The translations under genes were made by a program, and so were the position numbers. From RHLJ01 sp965247355 (lineage in GTDB: Bacteria > Bacteroidota > Rhodothermia > Balneolales > Balneolaceae), in NCBI GenBank assembly GCA_965247355.1, contig OZ252011.1, forward strand, positions 2,728,001 to 2,792,000: a DNA stretch of 64,000 bases, written 5' to 3'. Below, in pieces: positions 40,175 to 50,174 of the stretch. Numbering within the stretch: position 1 is the first letter of the stretch; each line of letters begins with the position of its first letter. Below the pieces are notes generated by a model. That model ran no database searches. It saw only the letters and a program-made list of their open reading frames with translations, and had not been told where the DNA came from.

Positions 40175-40234
40175 TGTAATTTTTACAGTATTGAAACTAT
40201 TTGAACTGAACTTACAACCTTAGCGAATGAGTAA

Positions 40235-42838
40235 TTAAAAATCCGGAGCCAGCAGTACACTGTTAATGAACAACCGTTCCAAGCCTCTCCAATATAGACG
40301 GTACACCGGCTGTTCAGCAAACAGAATCACATTTCCCCGGCCTATTGACTCGTGAATCAAATAAGCATTACCGGGGAAGTTTGGCTGATTTTCTTCAAAT
40401 ACAAAACCACTCACAACCGGGTCTTCATCAAATATAGCTACGTTAGCTCCAGCTTCTGATGGCATAAATATATTTCCACTGTTTATATGAACCGGTATTT
40501 TTCCATCATATCCTAGTGAAAGGAAATGATTGGTATCCAGGTTAACCCGTAGAATAGCGCCGGGAGTTTGGTCTACTCTTACATCACTTAACCTTCGTGA
40601 AGAAGACAGACTTACATCCTCATCAATGGCAAAAGTTGCTCCATCTCTGATTCCAATAAATGTTCCTCCTGATCGCACCCATTCTTTTATTCGATTGATT
40701 CCGCTTGATCCTATTAAAAATTTATACCCTGATGAAGAACCCGGGGGCATAATCATCACATCATATTCGTATAAGTCTGCTCTGTTAAAATCCTGAACAC
40801 GGACCGCAGTAAAATCTATTCCATACCGCTGTTCTAATGTAAACCAAATCGCTCCATAACTTCTCCCATTAGTAGGCTCGTCCATCAGAACCATTACTTT
40901 AGGTTTATTTAATGCCACTACCGTTCTGGCTCCCATCAGGATTCCTTCATCTGTCCAGGCCTCATCAATAGCTTCAACATCTACACCTGTTTCGGCTGAG
41001 AGCTCCCGGATTCGCTGGTGCAATGACCCCTCATTTCTATTCACTCTTACTACAACAACTCCCCGATCATAAGATTTACTCTCTCTGACAAATGGTTCTG
41101 ATGCCATCGCCACTTTATAATCTTCCATAATCAAACGACTCATCAAAGATGCTGCCGCGTTAGAGTTATATGGAAAGATATATGCGTAGTTAGCGTTTGA
41201 ATAGATTTGTGCTGAAGAAGTCTCTTCGACTTCTGCTAAACCACTCGAAATTGATCTGCCCAAGGCATAGGCATCTAATCCATAGGTAAGAGGAAGTGAC
41301 CACGCAGTAACGTCGTAAAATCCGACTCGCTTTTTCGGAGCATTGGCCCCCACTGAGTTATTGTACACATGAGCTGCCAGTGCTTCTTCCATGAATTCTT
41401 CCTGAATTCCTACATTTTGCTCCAGTAACACTTTGGCTAAACGCTTCATGGGTTGTGCCATTGGGATGATAACCGAACCTTCCGGCAAGGTTACTCTCGA
41501 TGTATTTCCATCTAAATAAGAAGTCCCTTCGACTGTTTGCTCAGATTCTACTTTATAGAGCTCAATTTCATGCTCCTGTAGTAATTTCACCAGGTCATCC
41601 GTATCGTTACCGGGCATTAAAGCAACTTGTTTTACGGGTTCATTCCGAACTTCCTCCATACCCAGCTTGAAAAAATTGTAGTAGTCCATCAAAATTCCTT
41701 CTGCATTTTCTGCAGTAGTTGTAGCCGTTGCGATGCTGGCAACCACATGATGTGCAATTGCATTTCTAAGGGTCGCAATGGTCCCATCATTCTTGTAATA
41801 CTGAAACCCCTTATCTCCCCCTCCATTGGTTTCGTATGTCATTCCGATTGCTCCATTAAATGCCGGATATGAATCCCAATATCCCGGATAATGCAGATCG
41901 TAGATTTCGCGAGAAGTATACGTCCATTTATATTCGTCAAATGCGGCTGCATTTCCACGGCCAATCACTTCCGCCCATTTCACGATTGAATTCGGATAAT
42001 TAGGATTTACCGGAATCGCATAGGGTGCAAAGAAATACTCTTCAGGCTCGCCATGGTAGTCGACCCAAACCTGTGGGCTCCAATGGCGCATGCTACTTGC
42101 TACTACTTTCGATTCCTTCTGAGAAAGAGCAAATCCATCGCGATTACTGTCGATCTTGTAATGTGTATCACTGGTTGACATTAACCAATCACCCTGATGT
42201 TCGGCGGCGATTCTATCCGGAGTTCCATTCGGACCAACTTTCATCCCTTTCATCCAGGCTACATGTCGTTGATGTGCGTCCGGATTATGGGCCGGGTTAA
42301 TCACAATAATGGAATTCTCAAGAGTAGAAATAGTTTTTTCATCCATTCCCGCCGCATAATGATAGGCTACAGCGATTGCAGCTTCGAAAGCAGCAGACTC
42401 CTCCCCGTCATTGGCGTAGTTCATCCAGGAAATGACAGGAGTATTAGCCGCGATATCCTGAGCTTCCGATTCAGATAACTGTCGCGGATCTTTTAGACTG
42501 AATACCGCCTCACGATGTGTTTCGAGATTTCTCAAATTCTCCGGAGAACTTATTACAACCAGAATCATAGGTCTTCTTTCCTGAGAAGTACCAATTTCGA
42601 AAATCCTGACTCTTTCCGGAGATGATTTCTCAAGTTCGGCCATATAGTTAAGCATAGGATAGTGTTCCGTCAGATCGTCCCCGATTTCATACCCTAAAAA
42701 AGAAGCAGGAGTGGGCACTTCAGCCTTGTATTGCGTGGACGGATACATCGGTGAATTCTGAGAAAATGCATCTGTAGAATGCAACATTAACACAGCGAGC
42801 AAGAAAAGATTGAAAAAAGAAACAGATCGTTTAGTCAT
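40235..42838 (-). CDS. Secreted M14-family (zinc carboxypeptidase-like) protein
   Basis: The 867-residue protein has a signal peptide (residues 1-26). A carboxypeptidase-A-like domain spans about 45-380, and a long C-terminal part of about 480 residues contains a glutamine-amidotransferase-like fold (VMVLMDEPTNGRSYGAIWFTLEQ, YDVMIMPPGSS). Where the family has HxxE (zinc His and Glu), this protein reads NDGE (Asn143, Glu146) in MNYANDGEES. The third ligand region WVDYHGE and the catalytic Glu in GMTYETNGGG appear intact. The missing His may impair zinc binding. It is transcribed alone. Related two-part M14 proteins are common in Bacteroidota. Confidence 0.85.
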   Translation of the reverse strand: MTKRSVSFFNLFLLAVLMLHSTDAFSQNSPMYPSTQYKAEVPTPASFLGYEIGDDLTEHYPMLNYMAELEKSSPERVRIFEIGTSQERRPMILVVISSPENLRNLETHREAVFSLKDPRQLSESEAQDIAANTPVISWMNYANDGEESAAFEAAIAVAYHYAAGMDEKTISTLENSIIVINPAHNPDAHQRHVAWMKGMKVGPNGTPDRIAAEHQGDWLMSTSDTHYKIDSNRDGFALSQKESKVVASSMRHWSPQVWVDYHGEPEEYFFAPYAIPVNPNYPNSIVKWAEVIGRGNAAAFDEYKWTYTSREIYDLHYPGYWDSYPAFNGAIGMTYETNGGGDKGFQYYKNDGTIATLRNAIAHHVVASIATATTTAENAEGILMDYYNFFKLGMEEVRNEPVKQVALMPGNDTDDLVKLLQEHEIELYKVESEQTVEGTSYLDGNTSRVTLPEGSVIIPMAQPMKRLAKVLLEQNVGIQEEFMEEALAAHVYNNSVGANAPKKRVGFYDVTAWSLPLTYGLDAYALGRSISSGLAEVEETSSAQIYSNANYAYIFPYNSNAAASLMSRLIMEDYKVAMASEPFVRESKSYDRGVVVVRVNRNEGSLHQRIRELSAETGVDVEAIDEAWTDEGILMGARTVVALNKPKVMVLMDEPTNGRSYGAIWFTLEQRYGIDFTAVRVQDFNRADLYEYDVMIMPPGSSSGYKFLIGSSGINRIKEWVRSGGTFIGIRDGATFAIDEDVSLSSSRRLSDVRVDQTPGAILRVNLDTNHFLSLGYDGKIPVHINSGNIFMPSEAGANVAIFDEDPVVSGFVFEENQPNFPGNAYLIHESIGRGNVILFAEQPVYRLYWRGLERLFINSVLLAPDF

Positions 42839-42903
42839 AGTAAGATTTCATTTGTTTGAAGAGTATGACTAAAGTAACTAAGAGAATCCTGAACTAAAAA
42901 AAG

Positions 42904-43341
42904 CTATTTCTTTTTTGGCTTAAAATGTAGTTTGATGGCATAGATAGCGATTGCAATACAAATAATACCACCTGAACCAAACATCAAGCGGGCTAATGAA
43001 ATATTGGAAGAGTCGCTTAGCAAAGCTATTCCTCCCGAAAAATTTTCAGACGCACCAAAAAGTGCCACCCATCCACCTACACTTCCCATCGATAAAATCA
43101 GAATACCGGCTAGCAAATTATTCCATTTCGACTCCTGACCCAAAGATACCATCACCCCTGCAATACTAAAGACTAATCCACATAAACCCAGTACCCACCT
43201 CGGTGCATGTAATCCATCTTCATCGATAGGAATAATATCAGCGGCAGCAAGTACAAGGAATAGCCCTATTCCAAAGAAGAATAGTCCCATCCAAAAACGC
43301 TGTTTTGGGTTAAGTGGTTTGTTTGGTGTTTTTCTTTTCAA
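42904..43341 (-). CDS. Small four-helix membrane protein of unknown function
   Basis: I do not recognise a family. The 145-residue product starts with a basic head (KRKTPNKPLNPKQRFW). It has four hydrophobic segments (GLFFFGIGLFLVLAA, WVLGLCGLVFSIAGVMVSLG, LLAGILILSMGSVGGWVALF, GSGGIICIAIAIYAIKL) and a basic tail. The frame begins at a TTG; an internal ATG at residue 18 is the alternative start but would cut the first helix. It lies between the S9 peptidase terminator and the M14 gene on the same strand. It may be a small envelope protein; nothing more can be said. Confidence 0.6.
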   Translation of the reverse strand: MKRKTPNKPLNPKQRFWMGLFFFGIGLFLVLAAADIIPIDEDGLHAPRWVLGLCGLVFSIAGVMVSLGQESKWNNLLAGILILSMGSVGGWVALFGASENFSGGIALLSDSSNISLARLMFGSGGIICIAIAIYAIKLHFKPKKK

Positions 43342-43360
43342 AAGAATTAGATTAATAAAG

Positions 43361-43393
43361 AAAAAGCCTTCCTGAAATAGGGAAGGCTTTTTT
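43361..43393 (-). terminator. Rho-independent terminator after the S9 peptidase gene
   Basis: On the minus strand AAAAAGCCTTCC pairs with GGAAGGCTTTTT around an eight-base loop, followed by TTTTTCTTT. It lies about 12 bp past the S9 stop codon. Confidence 0.85.
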
Positions 43394-43403
43394 GACCGAA
43401 AGA

Positions 43404-45437
43404 TTATTGGTCTTTAATAGTCATTTCTTCTATTTCCAATTCAGCATCAGGGCGGATTTTATCTTCCTTCAGGTACTGATTGAACCAACGCAACATTCTC
43501 AGGTTATAATCAAACTGAGCAGTAGCCCTACGATTTCCGTGGCCTTCACCGGGATAAAGTACCAGACGAACCGGAGTTTCGGTACGGGTTTTAATATGAC
43601 GATAAAGTTCAAAAGACTGACCCGGATCAACACGGGTATCTTCTTTACCATGCATGATTAATAGTGGCGTTTTAGCATTATCTACATGATAAATCGGGCT
43701 GCGTTCGAGATAATCCTGATAATTATCCCAGATTCGTTTTCGCGCATGAACATGATAGAGTTCTTCCGGGATATCACTGGTTCCCCATTTAGAAATATTG
43801 TTGCTAATTCCCACAAACATCACTCCTGCAGCAAATCGATGACTGTATTTGGTGCTCATCCATGCGGTTGCGTAACCACCGTAAGATCCTCCGGTAACAC
43901 CTACCTTATCTTTATCCGCAATGCCAAGATCAATCAGGTGATCTACCCCTTCTACGATATCGTCAAATTCTGCGCCGGCTAAATCGCCCTGACTACTCAT
44001 TGCAAATTCCAATCCACGGCCAGTGCTGCCCCGATAGTTTGGATAAAAAACCGCGAAACCTTCCCCCGCGGCCACCTGTCCCGACATCGAATATGATGTC
44101 AACCAGCCGTTATCATAATGAGCTTCTGGTCCACCATGAATGACATTGATTAGCGGATATCGGGTTCCTTCTTCATAATCCAACGGGTAAATCAATAAGC
44201 CCTGAATATCTACTCCGTCTTTCGTGGTGTAGGTAACTACTTCTTGTTTCCCAAGCTCAACATCATCTAACCATGGATTGCTGTTGGTTACACGCACGGG
44301 TTCATCGTTCCCTGACTTCATCCAATACACTTCATCCGGATGCATAGGAGTGTTTGCATCAAAAACTACATCACCATTTGTTGATTTAGCATAGGCTTTC
44401 AGGTTCAAGCCATCCTTTGAAGCAATCACATCCATAGCGCCACTTTTAATATTCAGTGACCCAAATTCTGACCATACTCCTTTACTTGCGAGATAGTTTA
44501 GATTTTCATTATCCATCCAGGAAATCTGATCAAATTTACCTTCAAAATCTTCGAGAAGTATCGTGGTTTCTCCTGTTTCCACATCTGCAATTTTGATGCG
44601 TCCATCAATCGGATCATTGATAGTAGCTGCTGCAACCATAGCAAGGTGTTTACTATCGGGACTCCATACATAACCGCCTAACTTTCCAATGTGATCCACT
44701 TCTGCGAGAACCTCACGGGTTTCATGATCAATAATGAGCACCTGCTGTCTCATAAAAGAATCATCTACCAAAGAAGTGGGTGCTACTGAAATCGCCAGTT
44801 TTGATCTATCAGGACTCCAACTTGCTGCAGAAACAGTTCCTTCAACAGCAATGCGGTGAGGCATATGTCCTTCTTGTGAAACATTCTGCATATATGCCCA
44901 GGTTTCACTTAGTCCTTCTTCATATACTTCGGGTTGATAAGGAAGCGGGGAGTCTGACTCCGGTTCCGGCTTAGGTGCCCTGAATACAATATGATCTCCA
45001 TCCGAAGCCCATTCATAACCGGAAATATTCTGTTCGAAGGCAAAAAGCTTCATTCTTTCATTAGTGTCGAAATTCCATTCGTACAACGACCGGGTTTCAT
45101 CTCCTTCCTTTTTTGCAAGATAGGTGAAACTGTTATATCCGGGACGGAAAGCAATTCCGCCAAAACTCATATCTGTAATCATTGGAGTAGTTTCACCTGA
45201 ATTTGTGTCCATCATGTAAAGATGTGAGCTTGCAAGTGCGTTTTCTTTGAAAGGGTCCGCAGGTACAGAAAGTGTATACAACACAGTGGAACCATCTTCT
45301 GAGATATAGACCGACCCCACACTTTGAATCTTTGATAATTGAAGGGGAGTTAACCCATTTTGAGCAAAAGTTACTGATGCCATCCCTATGCTTAGCATCA
45401 GGAAAAGAATCCTTTTATAGATTATTGATTTTTCCAT
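43404..45437 (-). CDS. S9-family prolyl oligopeptidase (dipeptidyl/acylaminoacyl peptidase-like), secreted
   Basis: The 677-residue protein has a signal peptide (ILFLMLSIGMASVTFA, cut before QNG). A beta-propeller domain built of TolB/DPP-like repeats (WSPDRSKLAIS, WSPDSKHLAMV) is followed by a C-terminal alpha/beta-hydrolase domain. The catalytic Ser518 is in GGSYGGYA, with Asp600 in GKEDTRV and His633 in GEGHGN. Bacterial S9 enzymes of this form cleave peptides in the periplasm after Pro, Ala or acylated residues. It is transcribed alone with a good terminator. Confidence 0.93.
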   Translation of the reverse strand: MEKSIIYKRILFLMLSIGMASVTFAQNGLTPLQLSKIQSVGSVYISEDGSTVLYTLSVPADPFKENALASSHLYMMDTNSGETTPMITDMSFGGIAFRPGYNSFTYLAKKEGDETRSLYEWNFDTNERMKLFAFEQNISGYEWASDGDHIVFRAPKPEPESDSPLPYQPEVYEEGLSETWAYMQNVSQEGHMPHRIAVEGTVSAASWSPDRSKLAISVAPTSLVDDSFMRQQVLIIDHETREVLAEVDHIGKLGGYVWSPDSKHLAMVAAATINDPIDGRIKIADVETGETTILLEDFEGKFDQISWMDNENLNYLASKGVWSEFGSLNIKSGAMDVIASKDGLNLKAYAKSTNGDVVFDANTPMHPDEVYWMKSGNDEPVRVTNSNPWLDDVELGKQEVVTYTTKDGVDIQGLLIYPLDYEEGTRYPLINVIHGGPEAHYDNGWLTSYSMSGQVAAGEGFAVFYPNYRGSTGRGLEFAMSSQGDLAGAEFDDIVEGVDHLIDLGIADKDKVGVTGGSYGGYATAWMSTKYSHRFAAGVMFVGISNNISKWGTSDIPEELYHVHARKRIWDNYQDYLERSPIYHVDNAKTPLLIMHGKEDTRVDPGQSFELYRHIKTRTETPVRLVLYPGEGHGNRRATAQFDYNLRMLRWFNQYLKEDKIRPDAELEIEEMTIKDQ

Positions 45438-45634
45438 GGATATATAATGTTAGTTAACATTGAATTTTGCCGTATTTCGTAACGTAGAAAATGTTTATGA
45501 AATATTCTTGAATTACCTCAATTCGAATATGACATTGCGTTTTTTATAAGTAAACCAATTGAAGAGCTTCACTAAAAATCTTTCAATTGCACAGGAATTA
45601 CACTATATACATGGATTAACTGATTACAGGTACA

Positions 45635-47105
45635 ATGAAAAAAACACTTCTCTTCTTCTTACTTAGTTCTCTATGTAATTTAAACATCAATACTGTAACC
45701 GCTCAGGAAAATTCATTATTGGGAAAAATCGATTTTCCTAATTCGGGAGCCGCAGAAGCTCAGGATGAATTCATTAAAGGCGTAATGCTACTTCATAATT
45801 TTGAATATGCAGATGCTGCCCGCGCTTTCAAAAAAGCTCAACAGGCTGATCCGGATTTTGCGTTAGCATATTGGGGAGAAGCAAAAACCTATAATCACGC
45901 TATCTGGCAACAACAGGATGTAGAAGTAGCTAATGAAGCCCTAAACCGGTTAGGTTCAACGGTATCTGAACGGCAGGCTAAAGCGCCTACTCAGAGGGAA
46001 AAGGATTACCTGATGTCGCTTGAAATTTTGTACGGAAATACCTCTGAATCTACAGGAAAAACCAAAGAAAAAAGGGACTTCCTTTATCTGGAAAAGATGG
46101 AACAGCTTCATTCCAAATATCCTAATGATCATGAAATAACAGCTTTCTATGGCTTAGCCATTCTGGGTTCTGCTCATGAGGGAAGAGACTTTGCTATCTA
46201 TATGCGTGCTGCTGCAGAGCTTTTCGATGTCTGGAATGCCAATCAGGAACATCCGGGAGCAGCCCATTATTTAATTCATTCTTTTGATGACCCCATTCAT
46301 GCACCTCTTGGGTTACCCATGGCTCGTGCTTATTCAAAAATTGCTCCTGCTGCGGCACATGCACAGCATATGACATCGCACATCTTTCTGGCGATGGGAA
46401 TGTGGGATGATGTGGTTTCAGCAAATATTGTAGCCCGGGATGTTCAAAACAATCGGCAAAAAGAACTTGGAGACAAAACAACGGTTTGCGGGCATTACCC
46501 CTGGTGGTTGGAATATGGCTACCTGCAAACAAGGTGATGTAGAATCCGCAGCTAACGTTCTCTCTAATTGTATAGAGCGTATTGAAGGAACTCCAACAAC
46601 CGGAGAACAATGGCATTTTGGAATTATGAGAGCCCATTACATCATCGACTCCGAAAACTGGGAAGCCGTTGATCGCTGGGAAATGGATTCCGAAAAATTA
46701 GGTTGGGGAGCTATTGATTACTATTTCACAAACGCATTGGCTGGAATTAAAACTGGTGCTCTTGAAAATGCTCGGGAAAATCTGGAGTCGCTGATGAGCT
46801 TCATGGATATTCCTGAAAGAGCGGAAGAGGTGCTCCATAAATCCAATCAGATTAAAGCCCTTTTGTTAATTAAAGAAGGGGATACCGAAGCAGGTATTGA
46901 AATGCTAAAAAGTGAAATTGAGTATGAGTTTTCTTTGCCGATAGAATTTGGTCCACCTGAAATTGTAAAACCTTCGTCTGAATTATTAGGAGAAGTTTAT
47001 CTGGAAATGGAAATGATGAAAGAAGCTAGAGCTGCATTTGAAGCCCAGCTTGCCAGAACCCCTGAGAGGTATCTTTCGGTTAAAGGACTTAGCCAAGTGG
47101 ATTAG
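45635..47105 (+). pseudogene. Frameshifted TPR-repeat secreted protein gene
   Basis: Two overlapping frames together encode one TPR protein. The first part (45635-46537) has a signal peptide and TPR helices, including AQDEFIKGVMLLHNFEYADAARAFKKAQQADPDFALAYWG, and ends EYGYLQTR. The second (from about 46530 in the +1 frame) continues QGDVESAANVLSNCIERIEGTP and runs to 47105. Removing one A from the AAA run at 46527-46529 joins them as EYGYLQQGDVESAAN, with good TPR continuity. The gene is thus split by a one-base insertion, or the base is a sequencing error. The intact product would be about 489 residues. No domain other than TPR repeats is visible. It is transcribed alone. Confidence 0.85.
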
Positions 47106-47204
47106 AGAATTGGCCATAAGAAGCTAAAGAAGAATACAACCTATTCTAATAAAAGATAGTCCCTAATAGTACCCTTGAAAAACTCCATGAGATCGCCTCG
47201 AGGC

Positions 47205-47939
47205 TTATTTATTCAAGGCTGAGAGTGTGTCTAAAGTATTCTTTCTTGCATCCTGGAGTAATAGTTTCATGATTCGATAAAAGTTTCGCCAGCTCGTTCC
47301 GGTCGCATTGAATAAAGTTGTAAGCTGATCAAAGTCGGGAGAAGCCCATTTTTGATCATAAACCAATCCCTTGTTAAAGGTCACAAAACTGAGCTTAAGA
47401 GGGTAATGAGTAATAAATTCATTGATGTTTTTTAAATACAGTTGTTCATAATCCCCAAGAATTCTCATAGCCTGAGACTGCATAATGTATAGCTCGTACA
47501 GCTGTTTCCTGAGATCTTCATCTAAATATGAGATCGTCCCACTAGAAGTAGCACTTCTGTAACTGTTGTCATTAAAACCTGGTATCCCTCCCAGCAATGG
47601 ATTGAAGTCATTTTTAATAAGTTCAATAATTTCCTCTTCGCTCATCTCCGGACTTGTCAACTGATTCTGAAGCCGGTCAAACCCGGCAACCTGCTGATCA
47701 ACTAATATTTCCATAGAATCAATCATCACAATATCAGCCTCAAGATCCGCTTTGATAGATTGTACTAACACACCAGCCTTTTCCTTGTCTTTGTTTTGCT
47801 CATTCCAGTTATTGACTTGAAGAGCTATCAGAATCCCAAGTACTACGAGAAGGATTTCGCCCAGAGCATAAAGCAGATAGGATCGAATTTTATTCTGTTC
47901 CATAAGTTTTTTTCTGATATGTCGGAAGAAACGAAGCAT
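47205..47939 (-). CDS. DUF6090-family membrane protein (array member 1, last in transcript)
   Basis: This is a 244-residue single-pass protein. The conserved head MLRFFRHIRKKLMEQNKIR is followed by a membrane helix, YLLYALGEILLVVLGILIAL, and the QVNNWNE signature, all within residues 1-50. The remaining 195 residues form a helical, probably extracytoplasmic domain that differs from its neighbours (PLLGGIPGFNDNSYRSATSSGTISYL). It is the sixth full paralog in a row on this strand, 10 bp after member 2. DUF6090 is a family of unknown function largely confined to Bacteroidota and relatives. The strongly conserved head and divergent C-termini suggest diversification of the outer domain. Confidence 0.85.
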   Translation of the reverse strand: MLRFFRHIRKKLMEQNKIRSYLLYALGEILLVVLGILIALQVNNWNEQNKDKEKAGVLVQSIKADLEADIVMIDSMEILVDQQVAGFDRLQNQLTSPEMSEEEIIELIKNDFNPLLGGIPGFNDNSYRSATSSGTISYLDEDLRKQLYELYIMQSQAMRILGDYEQLYLKNINEFITHYPLKLSFVTFNKGLVYDQKWASPDFDQLTTLFNATGTSWRNFYRIMKLLLQDARKNTLDTLSALNK

Positions 47940-47949
47940 AATGAGTTAA

Positions 47950-48675
47950 TCAATTCAACGTATTTAGATATTTTTTGACCATATCCTTGACAACCACTAT
48001 TTCTTTCTGTCCTTCTTGATATCTATCAATAGTCCATGTCAAAACAAATATGTATGAATTGATAGCATTTTGAAACTCTACATCTTTTCTGAGAGAGCTA
48101 AAGTTTATGGGTTCAGCTTTTAAATATGGAGTTATTATTAGTCGGTGTTCCAATAATTCATTTGAAAGAATTTCCTGGTTATTTCTAACTACCTGCCTTC
48201 TGTCTTCAACAAAAAAGTAATATTTGAAACCATATAATTCTGAAATCGCGACCCGTAAGTCATCATTTTTAATAATATCGATCCCTATTGACTTGAGATT
48301 TTCGAAAGCTATAAGGTTAGGTTGGAAGTTGCCATGACCATAAATCCAGGCATAATGATATCTAAGCGAATCTGTCAATTCACCGCCGGTTTTCAAATGG
48401 TTCAAAACAGCTTTATTACTTTTTAAGAATCGCTTGGTTTCGTTGATTTTAAGATCCAGGTTCTTAAGATCGGTTTCCATATTTCCAACTACTTCTGTTA
48501 ATAACTGGATTTCGGACCTCTTTTCCTTTTTCTCCTCATTCCAGTTATTCACCTGTAGTGCAATTAAAATTCCAATTACTACCAACAGAATCTCACCAAT
48601 GGCATAAATCAAATACTTCCGAACATTATCGGGCATTATGAGTGTTTTTCGAATATGGCGGAAGAAACGAAGCAT
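47950..48675 (-). CDS. DUF6090-family membrane protein (array member 2)
   Basis: This 241-residue paralog has head MLRFFRHIRKTLIMPDNVR, helix YLIYAIGEILLVVIGILIAL and QVNNWNE. The outer domain is divergent and helical (residues 50-241). It contains LENLKSIGIDIIKNDDLRVAISELYGFKYYFF, a segment whose pattern (G.N....SGI...I.D..LR..L..LY) recurs in other members. A 6-bp gap from member 3 and 10 bp to member 1 place it in the shared transcript. No enzymatic motif is visible. Confidence 0.85.
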   Translation of the reverse strand: MLRFFRHIRKTLIMPDNVRKYLIYAIGEILLVVIGILIALQVNNWNEEKKEKRSEIQLLTEVVGNMETDLKNLDLKINETKRFLKSNKAVLNHLKTGGELTDSLRYHYAWIYGHGNFQPNLIAFENLKSIGIDIIKNDDLRVAISELYGFKYYFFVEDRRQVVRNNQEILSNELLEHRLIITPYLKAEPINFSSLRKDVEFQNAINSYIFVLTWTIDRYQEGQKEIVVVKDMVKKYLNTLN

Positions 48676-48681
48676 TTTCTA

Positions 48682-49431
48682 CTATTTGGATTTTAGATAG
48701 TCGGAGTAGATTATATTTAATACGTCATCAATGCGAACTTGAATAGAATCTATTCTTGGGAGCATACTATCATATCCTGCTTTTTTAGTAAACATTAATC
48801 CATTAAATGCATTTCTCCATTCATTATGATCTAAAGCATCCCATATTTTTTCATTTTCTGAATAAGAATATAAAGACTGGTCACCCGGCATAGGATAATT
48901 AAAAGAATAGGTAGCCAAATTATATCTGAAAAATTCTCCAACATTGGTTTGAGTAGATACCAGATCAACCATTCGAAAATTTATATCTACCATTTTTGCC
49001 GAAAGTTCATCCGGTATTAATCGTAACTGATTATTTGAGATCAGGGAAGTATAGGTGTCATTATTTATATCAGAAACAGCATAATATAAAGGTGAAAATT
49101 CAATAAGAGCTATTTTTTTAAGTGTATCATCAGAGACTGGACCCGACTTCAACCGGGCTGTGATTTGATTAATAACCTCTAAATCGCTTTCCATATTCAG
49201 CTTTCTTCGTTGGATATAGGCGGCATTGCTCTCTAAATCTTTAGCATAATTCGCTATGAGATCAGCCTTCAAATTAGATTCAACTCGTCTTTCATTCCAG
49301 TTATTCACCTGAAGAGCTAATAAAATCCCAATCATTACAAGTAATATTTCTCCGGTGGCATACCAGAAGTACTTGCGTATATTCCCGTTTTCCAGGAGCT
49401 TTTGGCGGATATTTCGGAAGAATCGGAGCAT
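48682..49431 (-). CDS. DUF6090-family membrane protein (array member 3)
   Basis: This 249-residue paralog has head MLRFFRNIRQKLLENGNIR, helix YFWYATGEILLVMIGILLAL and QVNNWNERR. The middle region contains YTSLISNNQLRLIPDELSAKMVDINFRM, the family's recurring pattern of 'variable loop, SNN.LRLI.DE.'. Its ATG overlaps the stop of member 4 as TAATG, which gives translational coupling. The C-terminal half has an amphipathic helix pattern that may form a coiled coil. Confidence 0.85.
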   Translation of the reverse strand: MLRFFRNIRQKLLENGNIRKYFWYATGEILLVMIGILLALQVNNWNERRVESNLKADLIANYAKDLESNAAYIQRRKLNMESDLEVINQITARLKSGPVSDDTLKKIALIEFSPLYYAVSDINNDTYTSLISNNQLRLIPDELSAKMVDINFRMVDLVSTQTNVGEFFRYNLATYSFNYPMPGDQSLYSYSENEKIWDALDHNEWRNAFNGLMFTKKAGYDSMLPRIDSIQVRIDDVLNIIYSDYLKSK

Positions 49432-50174
49432 TAATCTCTCGTGGTATGTTCTATGATTGCCCTCATCTTCATTGCCGATTCCCGATAACTGCCTCTTAGA
49501 AAATACCCCAAGATGTAAAAGTTATCTATCCGGTTTTCAAACAGCGGGTCCTTAAGCATGCTCAAATTATTTTCTGAAATAGTTGAGGGTTTTAACCCAG
49601 GGATAAAACCTCCAATAGCATCAAGAGTTCGAACAGATCCATTCAAACTGATGTAATCGATATATGCCTCTGCGTATCTGTTATAGTTCTCAAGCGTGGC
49701 TTGCTGCTCTAAGTGATGCCTTTCCCAGTCAAAAAGCAGACGTTTTAAAGTTTCATCATTTAAGCGAGAAAACCCGCCTGAATATTTGAGCTCCTCAATT
49801 ACTACCGAACTAGGCAACCAGGCTGGGGTGGAAAAAGTAGTTTCTAAAAGCTCATTAAATTCTTGTTGCCCGATATTTTGATTTTTCTCGAGGGTCAGAT
49901 CTAATAACGTATGCAACCCGAACAATAATGAGTCGATACGAATAAGGTCATTATTGAGCTGCTCGAGATTATCCCTGAATTCATTATTAAGATTGAGTAG
50001 GATAGCGTCCACTTCCGCTTCAACTAAACGGGCTTGATTCCAGTTATTCACCTGAAGAGCTATTAAAATTCCTATCACAACCAGAAGTATTTCACCTAGA
50101 GCGTACAATAAATACTTCCGAACATTGTCAGGCATAATGAGTGATTTTCTTATTTGGCGGAAGAATCTAAGCAT
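49431..50174 (-). CDS. DUF6090-family membrane protein (array member 4)
   Basis: This 247-residue paralog has head MLRFFRQIRKSLIMPDNVR, helix YLLYALGEILLVVIGILIAL and QVNNWNQAR. The outer domain includes IEELKYSGGFSRLNDETLKRLLFDWERHH, the family pattern in a different version. It is the first full gene after repeat copy A. Its ATG lies inside the last codons of the short remnant reading frame at 50167-50367 (8-bp overlap ATGCTTAG). Its own stop overlaps the ATG of member 3. Confidence 0.85.
   Translation of the reverse strand: MLRFFRQIRKSLIMPDNVRKYLLYALGEILLVVIGILIALQVNNWNQARLVEAEVDAILLNLNNEFRDNLEQLNNDLIRIDSLLFGLHTLLDLTLEKNQNIGQQEFNELLETTFSTPAWLPSSVVIEELKYSGGFSRLNDETLKRLLFDWERHHLEQQATLENYNRYAEAYIDYISLNGSVRTLDAIGGFIPGLKPSTISENNLSMLKDPLFENRIDNFYILGYFLRGSYRESAMKMRAIIEHTTRD

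Noticed and set aside
42197..42478. Plus-strand open frame inside the M14-like gene
   Set aside because: It is antisense to a long, well-supported gene and has no recognisable motif.
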